DNA from: Clostridia bacterium
Lineage (GTDB): Bacteria; Bacillota_A; Clostridia; Oscillospirales; CAG-272
Direction of reading: 5' to 3'
Length of the DNA stretch: 24,876 nt
Assembly (NCBI GenBank): GCA_017626655.1
Contig: JAGAIH010000020.1
Span: 1-24,876 of the forward strand
Shown here: piece after piece, positions 17,191 to 24,191 of the stretch
Numbering within the stretch: the first letter of the stretch is position 1
Layout of the letters: every line of letters begins with the position of its first letter
Notes under the pieces: generated by a model
Seen by the model: only the letters and a program-made list of their open reading frames with translations
Databases searched by the model: none
What the model was told of the DNA's origin: nothing
Made by a program: the position numbers and the translations under genes

Positions 17191-17267
17191 GGGCCATTAG
17201 CTCAGTTGGTTAGAGCTACCGGCTCATAACCGGTTGGTCCTGGGTTCGAGCCCCCGATGGCCCACCA
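17191..17267 (+). tRNA. tRNA with CAT anticodon (elongator Met, or Ile2)
   Basis: The 77-base cloverleaf has acceptor GGGCCAT/ATGGCCC, A73 and an encoded CCA. The anticodon stem ACCGG/CCGGT holds the loop CTCATAA, anticodon CAT. The G1-C72 pair and lack of three terminal anticodon-stem GC pairs of initiator type argue against tRNA-fMet. Elongator Met and lysidine-modified Ile2 cannot be separated by eye. The T-stem has one T50-C64 mismatch. Confidence 0.92.
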
Positions 17268-17350
17268 TAGCGCCCGAGCGCAGACGAGCAGGGAAGTACC
17301 GTGTATTTCTCTGCTCTGCTCATATGTAGAGATACCTCGTAATTTAATAT

Positions 17351-17425
17351 GCCTCCATAGTTAAATGGATATAATAACCCCCTCCTAAGGGGTAGTTATG
17401 GGTTCGATTCCCGTTGGGGGTGCCA
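17351..17425 (+). tRNA. tRNA-Arg (anticodon CCT)
   Basis: The 75-base cloverleaf has acceptor GCCTCCA paired with TGGGGGT (with G-T wobbles at 1-72 and 4-69), G73 and encoded CCA. The anticodon stem ACCCC/GGGGT holds the loop CTCCTAA, anticodon CCT, reading AGG. It lies 83 bases after the CAT tRNA and probably shares its transcript; a GAGCAG/CTGCTC hairpin lies in the spacer. Confidence 0.94.
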
Positions 17426-17543
17426 GCTGTCAGCGGTTATGCGTGTGAACTCTTGTATCTGCCGACTGCAAAGATGGCGTAACCTTCATTCACACGAGGG
17501 CGATCGTAAAGAGGGGATCGCTCCCCTCCACCATGCATTGTTC
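17426..17543 (+). ncRNA. Structured stretch between tRNA-Arg and the terminator (possible small RNA)
   Basis: This 118-base stretch has no plausible coding frame but several complementary arms: GGTTATGC (17435-17442) with GCGTAACC (17477-17484), GTGTGAA (17443-17449) with TTCACAC (17489-17495), which interleave, and GAGGGG with CCCCTC around 17511-17530. It could be a processed small RNA or only a long tRNA trailer. I do not recognise a known RNA family. Confidence 0.35.
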
Positions 17544-17567
17544 AAGCACTTCATAGTGCTTTTTTTG
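17544..17567 (+). terminator. Terminator of the tRNA operon
   Basis: AAGCACT (17544-17550), loop TCAT, AGTGCTT (17555-17561), directly followed by a run that totals seven T. A classic intrinsic terminator. Confidence 0.93.
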
Positions 17568-17587
17568 CTGCCAAACTTATATAGGCG

Positions 17588-17629
17588 AGAAAACCGTCGC
17601 CGGGCAACCGAGCCTGACGACGGTTTTCT
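17588..17629 (-). terminator. Terminator of the glycosidase-like gene
   Basis: A 12-bp stem (17588-17599 with 17618-17629) around an 18-base, partly paired loop, 9 bases past the minus-strand stop. The stem's own TTTTCT end serves as T-run; the convergent tRNA transcript may use it as a backstop. Confidence 0.75.
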
Positions 17630-17638
17630 GCATATTTC

Positions 17639-19603
17639 TCACTTTTTCTTCATTGCGGTGATGACACCGGCAACGATCCCCGCTACAGCACCGACCAACG
17701 TGGCTACTGTAGCTGCAACAATACCTTTGTCAAGGTGTAGGTATTTTTTATCGAAAGGAGTCTCGGCTTTCATATCAGAAGCAGTATTACCGGATACGAG
17801 CTTAAGATCACGGATGCTGTCCATCAGCTTCCAAGCACCGACGGTCACGGCATTCTGGGGGTATGTACCGTTCTTCATATCCAATGCAGCGTCGTAGAAA
17901 TTGCGGGCGGCACGCCAGGAATCGGTGGTATAATCGGCTTCCACCAGTTTTTCAAAGGCCGCGATGGCCTGATTCAGGGCGTCAAAGTCAACGCCGATAT
18001 AGCGAATGGTCTCAGCCTCAACTACTGCGGTATCATCCTCTGTCTCGGGTTCGTCCTTGAACCTCACGCGAAGCTCGGCGTAGCCATAGTTATACCAGGA
18101 AGCTTCATCGTGAACCGTAAAACGAATATGCTTACCCGGATAGGCATCAAAGCGGATCCTCCCGTTCTCGGGGAAACCGGCAGTCTCCTTGTCGGTGCCC
18201 GCTGTGTCATCAGGATCGTGTTCAAATGCAATGCAGAGGGTCTTTTCCTCGGGGAAGCGCTTGTTCGTAGTGATCTGGAGAGTGGACGCCTTCATGTCGG
18301 TATCCGACGAGAAGGAAACGTCCAGACCGACCAGCTCAGCGACTTCAGGTGTTTCCAGGATCAAGCGGGCAGGATTGCGCTGAATGGGCAGGACCTTACG
18401 AGTCAGAAGACCGTTCAGCTTGTAGAGCTTACCCTCACCGGGCCGGAAGGTCTCGGTGATACGGCCGTCCGTAATGATTACGGGGTAATCGTTTCCGTTA
18501 AAGGGACTGACGTAGGTCAAGGATTCAATGCCACTATAGGGAGAAATGGAAAAGGTTGCGGTGACGGGGGCCTCCCAGGATTTATTAAAGAGCATGATGT
18601 ACGTCTCGTCGCCCTTCTTGGTAATCATATGGCTGATGACGAAATCCGCTTCACCGACAGGAGCGATCATCCAATCCCCGGGGAGTAGCTCGACTCCTGC
18701 AATGCCGGCTTTGGTATGGTAGGCGTGGATGGTATCCAGCTTCATGAGGGTATCGCCCAGCGCGTGAACCTCCGCGTTGAGCTTGCCAAAATCCTTGAGG
18801 AGCTGTTTATCGCGGATGGTGCCGTCGCGGTAGATGACAGAATCGCGGAAGCATTCGCCTTCGGTATCCGACCGGCCGGGGCAGACCAGATTGAACCAGG
18901 ATAGTGCCTTGAAGCCATAGGCCAGGTAAGCATAGACGTTCCAGCGCATTTCGTCAATATTGGGCATACGGGTACCCATCCACGCGGTGGACTGTGGGAA
19001 TCCGTGGGTGCGGAGGCGGCCGTTCTCAAAGGCCACGCGACGGATCACCTCCATGTCACCGAAAATACCCAGCGCGGTACCGTTCAGGTGGAAGGGGTAG
19101 TAGTCGTGTGATAGGTACTCAATATTCTCCTCGCCGGCTTCCTTGACAAAGCGGGAGCAGTACTGCTCGTAGTCGCCCTCCATTACGGCGTTGCCCACGT
19201 AGCTGGGGAAGAGATTCACAAAGGGATAGCGTTTCGGGTCAGCCTCTCGGTAGGCTCGAACCATATGACCAACGTGGGGCAGAGCGGCTCCGCTCGGCTC
19301 GTCCACCAGGTGGTAGCCAATGCATCGAGCTTTACCCTTGGCGTATCGAACGCCCTCCTCCAGCATATCCTCCTTGAGACCGCCGTTCATGCAGTAATAC
19401 ATATCACGGGCCTCGTATTGCGTCTCCACATTATTCCAGGTCTCAGCATCCAACATACCGCCGCCGAACTGAGCGGGGAAAATGTTGAAGTTGAGTCCCG
19501 CTTCCTTCATCTGATCCAGCTGATACTCATAGCTGTCGATCTCGAAGGGATAAAAGGAGACCCAGGAGCCAATGAGAAACTTGTCGGTGGTGTTTTTCTT
19601 CAT
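17639..19603 (-). CDS. Putative glycosidase-like TIM-barrel protein with FIVAR-like domain and C-terminal membrane anchor
   Basis: A 654-residue protein without a secure family name. Residues 10-300 look like a clan GH-A type TIM barrel: GSWVSFYPF, GLNFNIFPAQFGGG, and GYHLVDEPSG with E102 as a possible acid/base, then LSHDYYPF and AYLAYGFKALSWFNL. A beta-sandwich region (about 330-395) and a further beta region follow. Residues about 540-602 resemble a FIVAR module, and 628-649 form a transmembrane helix followed by MKKK. Such a tail is normal for surface glycan hydrolases, yet no N-terminal signal peptide is present. ATG 19601-19603 has a perfect AGGAGG, so no longer start is expected. It follows the lipid kinase gene by 78 bases and may be co-transcribed. 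Confidence 0.7.
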   Translation of the reverse strand: MKKNTTDKFLIGSWVSFYPFEIDSYEYQLDQMKEAGLNFNIFPAQFGGGMLDAETWNNVETQYEARDMYYCMNGGLKEDMLEEGVRYAKGKARCIGYHLVDEPSGAALPHVGHMVRAYREADPKRYPFVNLFPSYVGNAVMEGDYEQYCSRFVKEAGEENIEYLSHDYYPFHLNGTALGIFGDMEVIRRVAFENGRLRTHGFPQSTAWMGTRMPNIDEMRWNVYAYLAYGFKALSWFNLVCPGRSDTEGECFRDSVIYRDGTIRDKQLLKDFGKLNAEVHALGDTLMKLDTIHAYHTKAGIAGVELLPGDWMIAPVGEADFVISHMITKKGDETYIMLFNKSWEAPVTATFSISPYSGIESLTYVSPFNGNDYPVIITDGRITETFRPGEGKLYKLNGLLTRKVLPIQRNPARLILETPEVAELVGLDVSFSSDTDMKASTLQITTNKRFPEEKTLCIAFEHDPDDTAGTDKETAGFPENGRIRFDAYPGKHIRFTVHDEASWYNYGYAELRVRFKDEPETEDDTAVVEAETIRYIGVDFDALNQAIAAFEKLVEADYTTDSWRAARNFYDAALDMKNGTYPQNAVTVGAWKLMDSIRDLKLVSGNTASDMKAETPFDKKYLHLDKGIVAATVATLVGAVAGIVAGVITAMKKK

Positions 19604-19681
19604 GTTGCTTACCTCCTGAAGCGCTTATGGCGATTCTATTTCAATCAATTTCGTTTCGGTATCGTATGCTCCTTCGATATA

Positions 19682-20599
19682 TCATACCGTTAAGGAATCA
19701 AGCCGGACCTCACTGACATTTCGCTCTTCAGCTACAGCGGTGGTGACCGTATACTCTGTGATGCCCGAAAAGACCTCTCCGTCGATCTGCAATGCGGTAG
19801 GTCTGTCAAATTTCACGTGCATCTCATGTCCTTTGAATACGCTGACGATCTGCGTTTTCTTGACATGATTGCCTTTAAAAATGGTTGGAAACAGAAGCAG
19901 GGTTCTGAGCTTGGATTTACACCGCATGACCATCAGGGAAACTGTTCCGTCCTGATTCAATCGATCCTGCCCGGGGGCGCACATCATACCGCCGCCGAAA
20001 AAGCGCCCCAACATAGTAGGGGTCATCCAGACATGATCGAATTCCAAGGTCTGTCCGTCCACGGTGACGGTCGCGTGTGTCTGCTTATAGGCATAGAGGA
20101 GTCCCTTTAAAGCAGCGGCGGTATAATTGATGGGCTTTCCGGTCTTTTTTCGAATGCGGTTGCCCTCCTCGCACACGTATCCGTCGATGCCGTATCCAAC
20201 GCCGTTGAGGAAGGTATGGGTCTCACCGTTGAAATGGATGTGGGGGAGATCCATGATATAGGGATTGAGCAGAAATGGCTCCGTATCTCCCGATTTATTG
20301 AGATCATTGAGGAAATCGTTACCCGTTCCGGCCGGATAATAATAGATATCGCGGGTTGGATTACCGCCCAGATCATTTACAAAGCGGCTGAGCGTGCCAT
20401 CTCCACCGGTAATAATGGGGGTGACGTCCTTCGGTAGGGAATCCAGAAAAGCGCACATATCCGATACGGAAAGGAGGCTATAAAACGTTACCTCTGAATC
20501 AGCACCCAGAATATCATAAAGCTTTCGTGCCTTTTCCTCTCCTTTACCCGTAGATGCAAGAGGATTGTACAAAACGCAGAATCTTCGCGTTTTTGTCAT
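19682..20599 (-). CDS. Diacylglycerol kinase family lipid kinase
   Basis: A 305-residue protein of the DAGK catalytic-domain (DgkB/YegS) family, which phosphorylates diacylglycerol or a related lipid at the inner membrane face. Residues near the N-terminus read VLYNPLASTGKG, followed by the nucleotide-binding TGGDGTLSRFVNDL and PAGTGNDF, and a C-terminal beta-sandwich with LNGVGYGIDG and LQIDGEVF, all hallmarks of the family. I choose ATG 20597-20599 because GGAGGAG is 6 bases upstream; the ATG two codons earlier touches the ribosome site. A promoter lies at 20644-20672 and the glycosidase-like gene follows. Confidence 0.9.
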   Translation of the reverse strand: MTKTRRFCVLYNPLASTGKGEEKARKLYDILGADSEVTFYSLLSVSDMCAFLDSLPKDVTPIITGGDGTLSRFVNDLGGNPTRDIYYYPAGTGNDFLNDLNKSGDTEPFLLNPYIMDLPHIHFNGETHTFLNGVGYGIDGYVCEEGNRIRKKTGKPINYTAAALKGLLYAYKQTHATVTVDGQTLEFDHVWMTPTMLGRFFGGGMMCAPGQDRLNQDGTVSLMVMRCKSKLRTLLLFPTIFKGNHVKKTQIVSVFKGHEMHVKFDRPTALQIDGEVFSGITEYTVTTAVAEERNVSEVRLDSLTV

Positions 20600-20643
20600 A
20601 TGCATCTCCTCCCTCGATGAAATAATTTGTTCATATTAATTAC

Positions 20644-20672
20644 ATGATAACATATTTTTCGACAAAAGTCAA
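20644..20672 (-). promoter_or_regulatory. Sigma-A promoter of the lipid kinase gene
   Basis: On the minus strand TTGACT (20667-20672), 17-base spacer and TATCAT (20644-20649), 44 bases before the start codon. It is divergent from the DUF1538 operon promoter. Confidence 0.78.
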
Positions 20673-20745
20673 TAGGAAGAGTGAGATTCCCTTTGATTTC
20701 ACAAAAAGCATTTGAAATCAACGATAAATATGTTTTTTTTGTCAA

Positions 20746-20774
20746 TAGACAAATGATCGAACTTATGATATAAT
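20746..20774 (+). promoter_or_regulatory. Sigma-A promoter of the DUF1538-PII operon
   Basis: TAGACA (20746-20751), 17-base spacer and perfect TATAAT (20769-20774), 29 bases before the ATG. Confidence 0.82.
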
Positions 20775-20803
20775 TAAGAAGAATACTGAAATAGGAGGGC
20801 CCC

Positions 20804-22327
20804 ATGACAACACTGTTCAAGAAAATCAAGGAGGCACTGGTTTCGGTCTTGCCTGTGGCCGCCATCGTCTGCCTGCTCAATCTGACCCCCCTCGTCCATT
20901 TTACGGGGTTAGAGATCGGCGTATTCCTGGCCTCAGCCGTGTTCTTGATTTTAGGAATCGGACTTTTCAGCATGGGTGCCGATATGGCCATGACACCCAT
21001 GGGTGAATACACCGGCGTAGGCTTGACCAAATCTAAAAAGCTTTTGTTGCTAATCGCCGTCTGTTTTCTGATGGGCCTTTTCATCACCGTAGCCGAGCCC
21101 GATCTGACGGTGCTGGCAAATCAAGTCAAGGACGTATTGAACGGTACTCTTCTGATTATCTGCGTGGGTGTGGGCGTGGGCATCTTTTTGGTATTATCGG
21201 TTCTCAAAATGGTATTTCATAAGCCTTTGTCCTCCATGTTGCTCTATTTTTACATGATCCTTTTTGCCCTGGCCGCTCTGGTGATCGCCGTAGGGAACGG
21301 TGATTTCCTGCCCATAGCCTTTGACTCGGGCGGTGTCACCACGGGTCCTATAACCGTCCCTTTCATCATGGCTCTTGGCGTTGGTATCGCTACGAGCATT
21401 GGCGGTAAGGACGTGGGCGAGAATTCCTTTGGTCTGATCGCTATGTGCTCGGTAGGACCTATCCTGGCCGTCATGCTCCTGGGTATCACAGCGGACGGTG
21501 CTATGTCCTATCAGATCCCCGATTACGCAATAGAAAGCGGTCTCGGCTTGGCCCTCATCGAAAAGCTCCTTCATACATTGAAGGAGGTCGGTATTGCATT
21601 GGGACTGATCGTGCTGTTTTTCGTGATCCTACAGATCACCGTGCTTAAGCTTCCAAAGAAGAAGCTCTTTCAGATCTCTGTGGGTATCGCCTACACCTTC
21701 TTTGGCCTGGTCATTTTCTTGACCGCTGTTTCGGTCGGCTTCATGCCCATTGGTTATAAGCTGGGAACCGAATTAGCCGCTCTTCCTCCCGCCATCTTGA
21801 TCGTGAGCGGTTTTATTCTGGGTATGGTGGTAGTCCTGGCGGAGCCCGCCGTCCACGTGCTGAACAAGCAGGTTGAGGATATCACCGACGGAAGTGTAAG
21901 CAAGCGATCCATGATGGTCGCTCTTTCCCTCGGTGTCGGTATTTCTCTTGCCCTGTCCATGCTCCGCATCGTCTTTGATTTCTCTATTCTCTACTACGTT
22001 ATACCCGGTTATCTGCTCTCCCTGGGATTGTCCTTCTTCGTTCCCGGCATCTATACCGCCATCGCCTTTGATTCGGGCGGAGTCGCCAGTGGCCCTTTGA
22101 CCTCGGGCTTCATTCTCCCCTTGGCCATCGGTGCCTGTTGTGCTTTGCAGGGAGAAAGCAAGGTTTTGGCTGACGGTTTTGGTATTGTAGCCATGGTCGC
22201 CATGACCCCCCTCATTACCATCCAGCTTCTGGGCTTCCGAGCCATCGTTCACAAGAAGGTACGCGACCGCATCGCCATGAGGCGCATTTTGACAGCGGAT
22301 GACGAACAGATCATCCGATTCATGTAA
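20804..22327 (+). CDS. DUF1538 domain multi-spanning membrane protein (putative transporter)
   Basis: A 507-residue polytopic membrane protein with about 12-14 hydrophobic helices, matching the DUF1538 family. It is an internal duplication: AEPDLTVLANQV (97-108) and FDSGGVTTGP (173-182) recur as AEPAVHVLNKQV (346-357) and FDSGGVASGP (422-431), with the same 76-residue spacing in each half and a 249-residue period. The conserved acidic AEP and FDSGG motifs fall at helix ends, as expected for a substrate pathway in a two-repeat transporter. A basic 30-residue soluble tail (about 478-507) could dock a cytoplasmic partner. The substrate is unknown. ATG 20804 follows AGGAGGG. Two PII-like genes follow at 14 and 23 bases, which suggests PII-controlled transport (inference). 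Confidence 0.88.
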   Translation: MTTLFKKIKEALVSVLPVAAIVCLLNLTPLVHFTGLEIGVFLASAVFLILGIGLFSMGADMAMTPMGEYTGVGLTKSKKLLLLIAVCFLMGLFITVAEPDLTVLANQVKDVLNGTLLIICVGVGVGIFLVLSVLKMVFHKPLSSMLLYFYMILFALAALVIAVGNGDFLPIAFDSGGVTTGPITVPFIMALGVGIATSIGGKDVGENSFGLIAMCSVGPILAVMLLGITADGAMSYQIPDYAIESGLGLALIEKLLHTLKEVGIALGLIVLFFVILQITVLKLPKKKLFQISVGIAYTFFGLVIFLTAVSVGFMPIGYKLGTELAALPPAILIVSGFILGMVVVLAEPAVHVLNKQVEDITDGSVSKRSMMVALSLGVGISLALSMLRIVFDFSILYYVIPGYLLSLGLSFFVPGIYTAIAFDSGGVASGPLTSGFILPLAIGACCALQGESKVLADGFGIVAMVAMTPLITIQLLGFRAIVHKKVRDRIAMRRILTADDEQIIRFM

Positions 22328-22341
22328 AGGAGGGAAGCTCC

Positions 22342-22713
22342 ATGAAAGCCAATCCAACCCATTACGATACCCCCATCGCCCCCCGTAAGCTCAAGCTCCT
22401 GGTGACGGTGGTCAATCGTGAGAAGGCAGAACTCTATACCGATCTTCTCCAGTCCTTCGAGATCAACTTTCAGACCTCTATGAACGCCCGCGGAACAGCC
22501 AGCAAGGAAACTCTTCGTTTGCTCGGCATCGGTGAATCCGATAAAACCGTTATTTTCAGCGTCATCCGCGAGGATATGTGCGACAAGGCACTCTCAATGC
22601 TGGAACAGAAATTCAAAACCATCAGAAACGGCAAGGGAATCGCCTATACCATCCCCATGACGGGAACCATCGGTGTGGCCATATATCGGTTCCTGTCCAA
22701 CACCCCAGCTTAA
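22342..22713 (+). CDS. PII-like regulatory protein, first paralogue
   Basis: A 123-residue protein with a PII-type alpha/beta pattern: a unique 15-residue N-terminal extension, strand LKLLVTVVN, helix REKAELYTDLLQSF, strand with the NARGTA motif (48-53), strand TVIFSVI, helix, and the C-terminal signature G97-K-G-I-A-Y-T-I-P105 with TGTIGVAIY. In PII proteins the equivalent glycine-rich C-terminal region helps bind the nucleotide. The T-loop is short and the uridylylation tyrosine of GlnB is not visible. It aligns with the next gene in the ARGTA and GxGIA(Y/F) motifs, so the two are diverged paralogues. ATG 22342 has AAAGGAGG. It probably senses a metabolite and acts on the DUF1538 protein (inference). 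Confidence 0.8.
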   Translation: MKANPTHYDTPIAPRKLKLLVTVVNREKAELYTDLLQSFEINFQTSMNARGTASKETLRLLGIGESDKTVIFSVIREDMCDKALSMLEQKFKTIRNGKGIAYTIPMTGTIGVAIYRFLSNTPA

Positions 22714-22736
22714 AGCCCACGAACGGAGGTATTATC

Positions 22737-23072
22737 ATGAATTTTGAGCATGAAGTGATTTTTTGCATAGTCAACGCAGGCTTTGCTGACGCCGTTATGG
22801 ATGCCGCAAAGGAATTTGGTGCGCGAGGCGGTACGGTTATCCACGCCCGAGGCACCGCCAACAGTCTGGCAGAAAAGAAGTTTGAGATTGCCGTTCAGCC
22901 CGAAAAGGAGATGGTTATGATTCTGGTGCCAGCCGAGATCAAGGATGACGTACTGCACGGGCTGTACCGCGCTGTCGGACTGAAGACCCCCGGGCAGGGT
23001 ATAGCCTTTTCACTACCTGTGGATGCCACGGTCGGCCTTATGAGCACCGAAAACACAACGCAGACAAAATAA
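22737..23072 (+). CDS. PII-like regulatory protein, second paralogue
   Basis: A 111-residue protein near the normal PII length (about 112). It has FEHEVIFCIVNAGFADAVMDAAKEFGARGGTVIHARGTA; the GARGGTVIHARG stretch (28-39) is the best match to the PII family. Strand MVMILVP and the C-terminal G86-Q-G-I-A-F-S-L-P94 with VDATVGLM complete the fold. The T-loop between the second and third strands is only a few residues and lacks the modified tyrosine, so regulation by uridylylation is unlikely. I place the start at ATG 22737 because ACGGAGG lies 7 bases upstream; a longer frame from 22578 overlaps the first paralogue and has no ribosome site. It ends the operon. Confidence 0.85.
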   Translation: MNFEHEVIFCIVNAGFADAVMDAAKEFGARGGTVIHARGTANSLAEKKFEIAVQPEKEMVMILVPAEIKDDVLHGLYRAVGLKTPGQGIAFSLPVDATVGLMSTENTTQTK

Positions 23073-23076
23073 GCCA

Positions 23077-23108
23077 AAGGGAGTACGGCAATGCTGCCGT
23101 ACTCCCTT
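23077..23108 (+). terminator. Strong hairpin at the end of the DUF1538-PII operon
   Basis: A perfect 14-bp stem (23077-23090 with 23095-23108) with loop ATGC, 4 bases after the stop. No T-run follows, so it may slow or protect the RNA 3' end instead of terminating alone. The next promoter begins 10 bases later. Confidence 0.65.
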
Positions 23109-23117
23109 CATCAACTA

Positions 23118-23146
23118 TTGACAAATTTTTCTCGCCGTGGTATAAT
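23118..23146 (+). promoter_or_regulatory. Consensus sigma-A promoter of the CPBP protease-tadA operon
   Basis: Perfect TTGACA (23118-23123), 17-base spacer, perfect TATAAT (23141-23146), 28 bases before the ATG. Confidence 0.95.
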
Positions 23147-23174
23147 AGAACCATAATTGAAGCGGAGGTAAACT

Positions 23175-24191
23175 ATGCTCTCTCCCAGATCTCCTTCACA
23201 GAGCTCCTATGCTCGTGTTTTAAACCATATTGGTTGGTCACTTGTGATCTTCCTGGCTGCATTTTCACTTCTTTCCACGCTGGATCAGATGCTGTTTGCC
23301 CCGCTTCTGACGGGAACGGTGGGTACTGCCATTTACGGCCTTATCTCCTCAGCCTGCTACATGACTCCTTTTATCTTGGGCGGTGCCATGTTCTATGTCT
23401 TTAACAAAAAGAATCCGACACAGCCCGTGCGATATGGTGTGCGTCTCCCGGCGGTATTTCCTTTGCTCATCCTCGCGGGTCTTGCAGTCATAACAGCGTC
23501 GGCTTACGTCAATTCCTGGTTCTGTACATTGATCGGATACGAGATCCCCGCTGAGCTGATTGCCCCTACGGGTTACGATAATCCCTCCAACGTCATTATG
23601 TATATGACCGTAGCCTTATCTCCTGCCTTTGCCGAGGAGTTTCTATTCCGTGGTGTGATCTACGGCAATCTCCGTCCATACGGCAAAACCCAAGCGATCC
23701 TAATCAGCGCAACCCTCTTTGCCCTCATGCATCAAAATATCGGCCAACTCTTTTATACCTTTGTAGGCGGAATCGCCATGGCTCTCATGTATGAATTGAC
23801 CGGCTCCATTTGGTGTAGCATCTTCTTCCACTTATTCAACAACGAGTTGTCCATCATTACCGAGATCCTGTACTACGGAAAGCTGGGAGACGGTATCGAG
23901 CCTTTCCTGATGCTTTGGGATGCAATTGTCTTGATTCTCGGAACCGCAAGCATTCTGCTACTTATCCTATACTACAGGAAAAAATCCCTTGCCAAAGAAG
24001 CCAATATGTCTCAAGGGGTTTTCGGAGAGCAGGGAAGCATAGATATCGATGTCTTTGATGATACCATGAGTGGGCGTGCTGTTTTCAGTGGATTACGGAC
24101 TCCCGGCATGATCGTATTTGCCGCCTTAGCCGTTGTATCGATGTTAGAAACCTTTTTGTTGCTCCAACTTCTATCGGAGGGAATTCTATGA
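23175..24191 (+). CDS. CPBP family intramembrane glutamic endopeptidase
   Basis: A 338-residue membrane protein of the CPBP/Rce1-like (ABI, CAAX protease) family. About eight hydrophobic segments are seen. The catalytic motifs are E154-E155-FLFRG160, H186 in LFALMHQN, and H219-L-F-N-N in FFHLFNN, in the family order. An N-terminal region with two helices and a C-terminal extension with a soluble acidic stretch (about 280-305) and a last helix lie outside the core domain. Bacterial members cleave membrane peptides or take part in bacteriocin self-immunity; the target here is unknown and no bacteriocin gene is near. ATG 23175 has GGAGG. Its stop overlaps the tadA start by 4 bases (ATGA). Confidence 0.9.
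   Translation: MLSPRSPSQSSYARVLNHIGWSLVIFLAAFSLLSTLDQMLFAPLLTGTVGTAIYGLISSACYMTPFILGGAMFYVFNKKNPTQPVRYGVRLPAVFPLLILAGLAVITASAYVNSWFCTLIGYEIPAELIAPTGYDNPSNVIMYMTVALSPAFAEEFLFRGVIYGNLRPYGKTQAILISATLFALMHQNIGQLFYTFVGGIAMALMYELTGSIWCSIFFHLFNNELSIITEILYYGKLGDGIEPFLMLWDAIVLILGTASILLLILYYRKKSLAKEANMSQGVFGEQGSIDIDVFDDTMSGRAVFSGLRTPGMIVFAALAVVSMLETFLLLQLLSEGIL

Noticed and set aside
17450..17535. Possible extra tRNA ending in CCACCA near 17531
   Set aside because: No TTCGA T-loop, anticodon arm or 7-bp acceptor stem can be drawn; the CCACCA follows directly on a hairpin.
21773..22357. Minus-strand 194-codon frame across the DUF1538 gene
   Set aside because: Antisense to a clear membrane protein; the hydrophilic repetitive product mirrors hydrophobic codons on the other strand.
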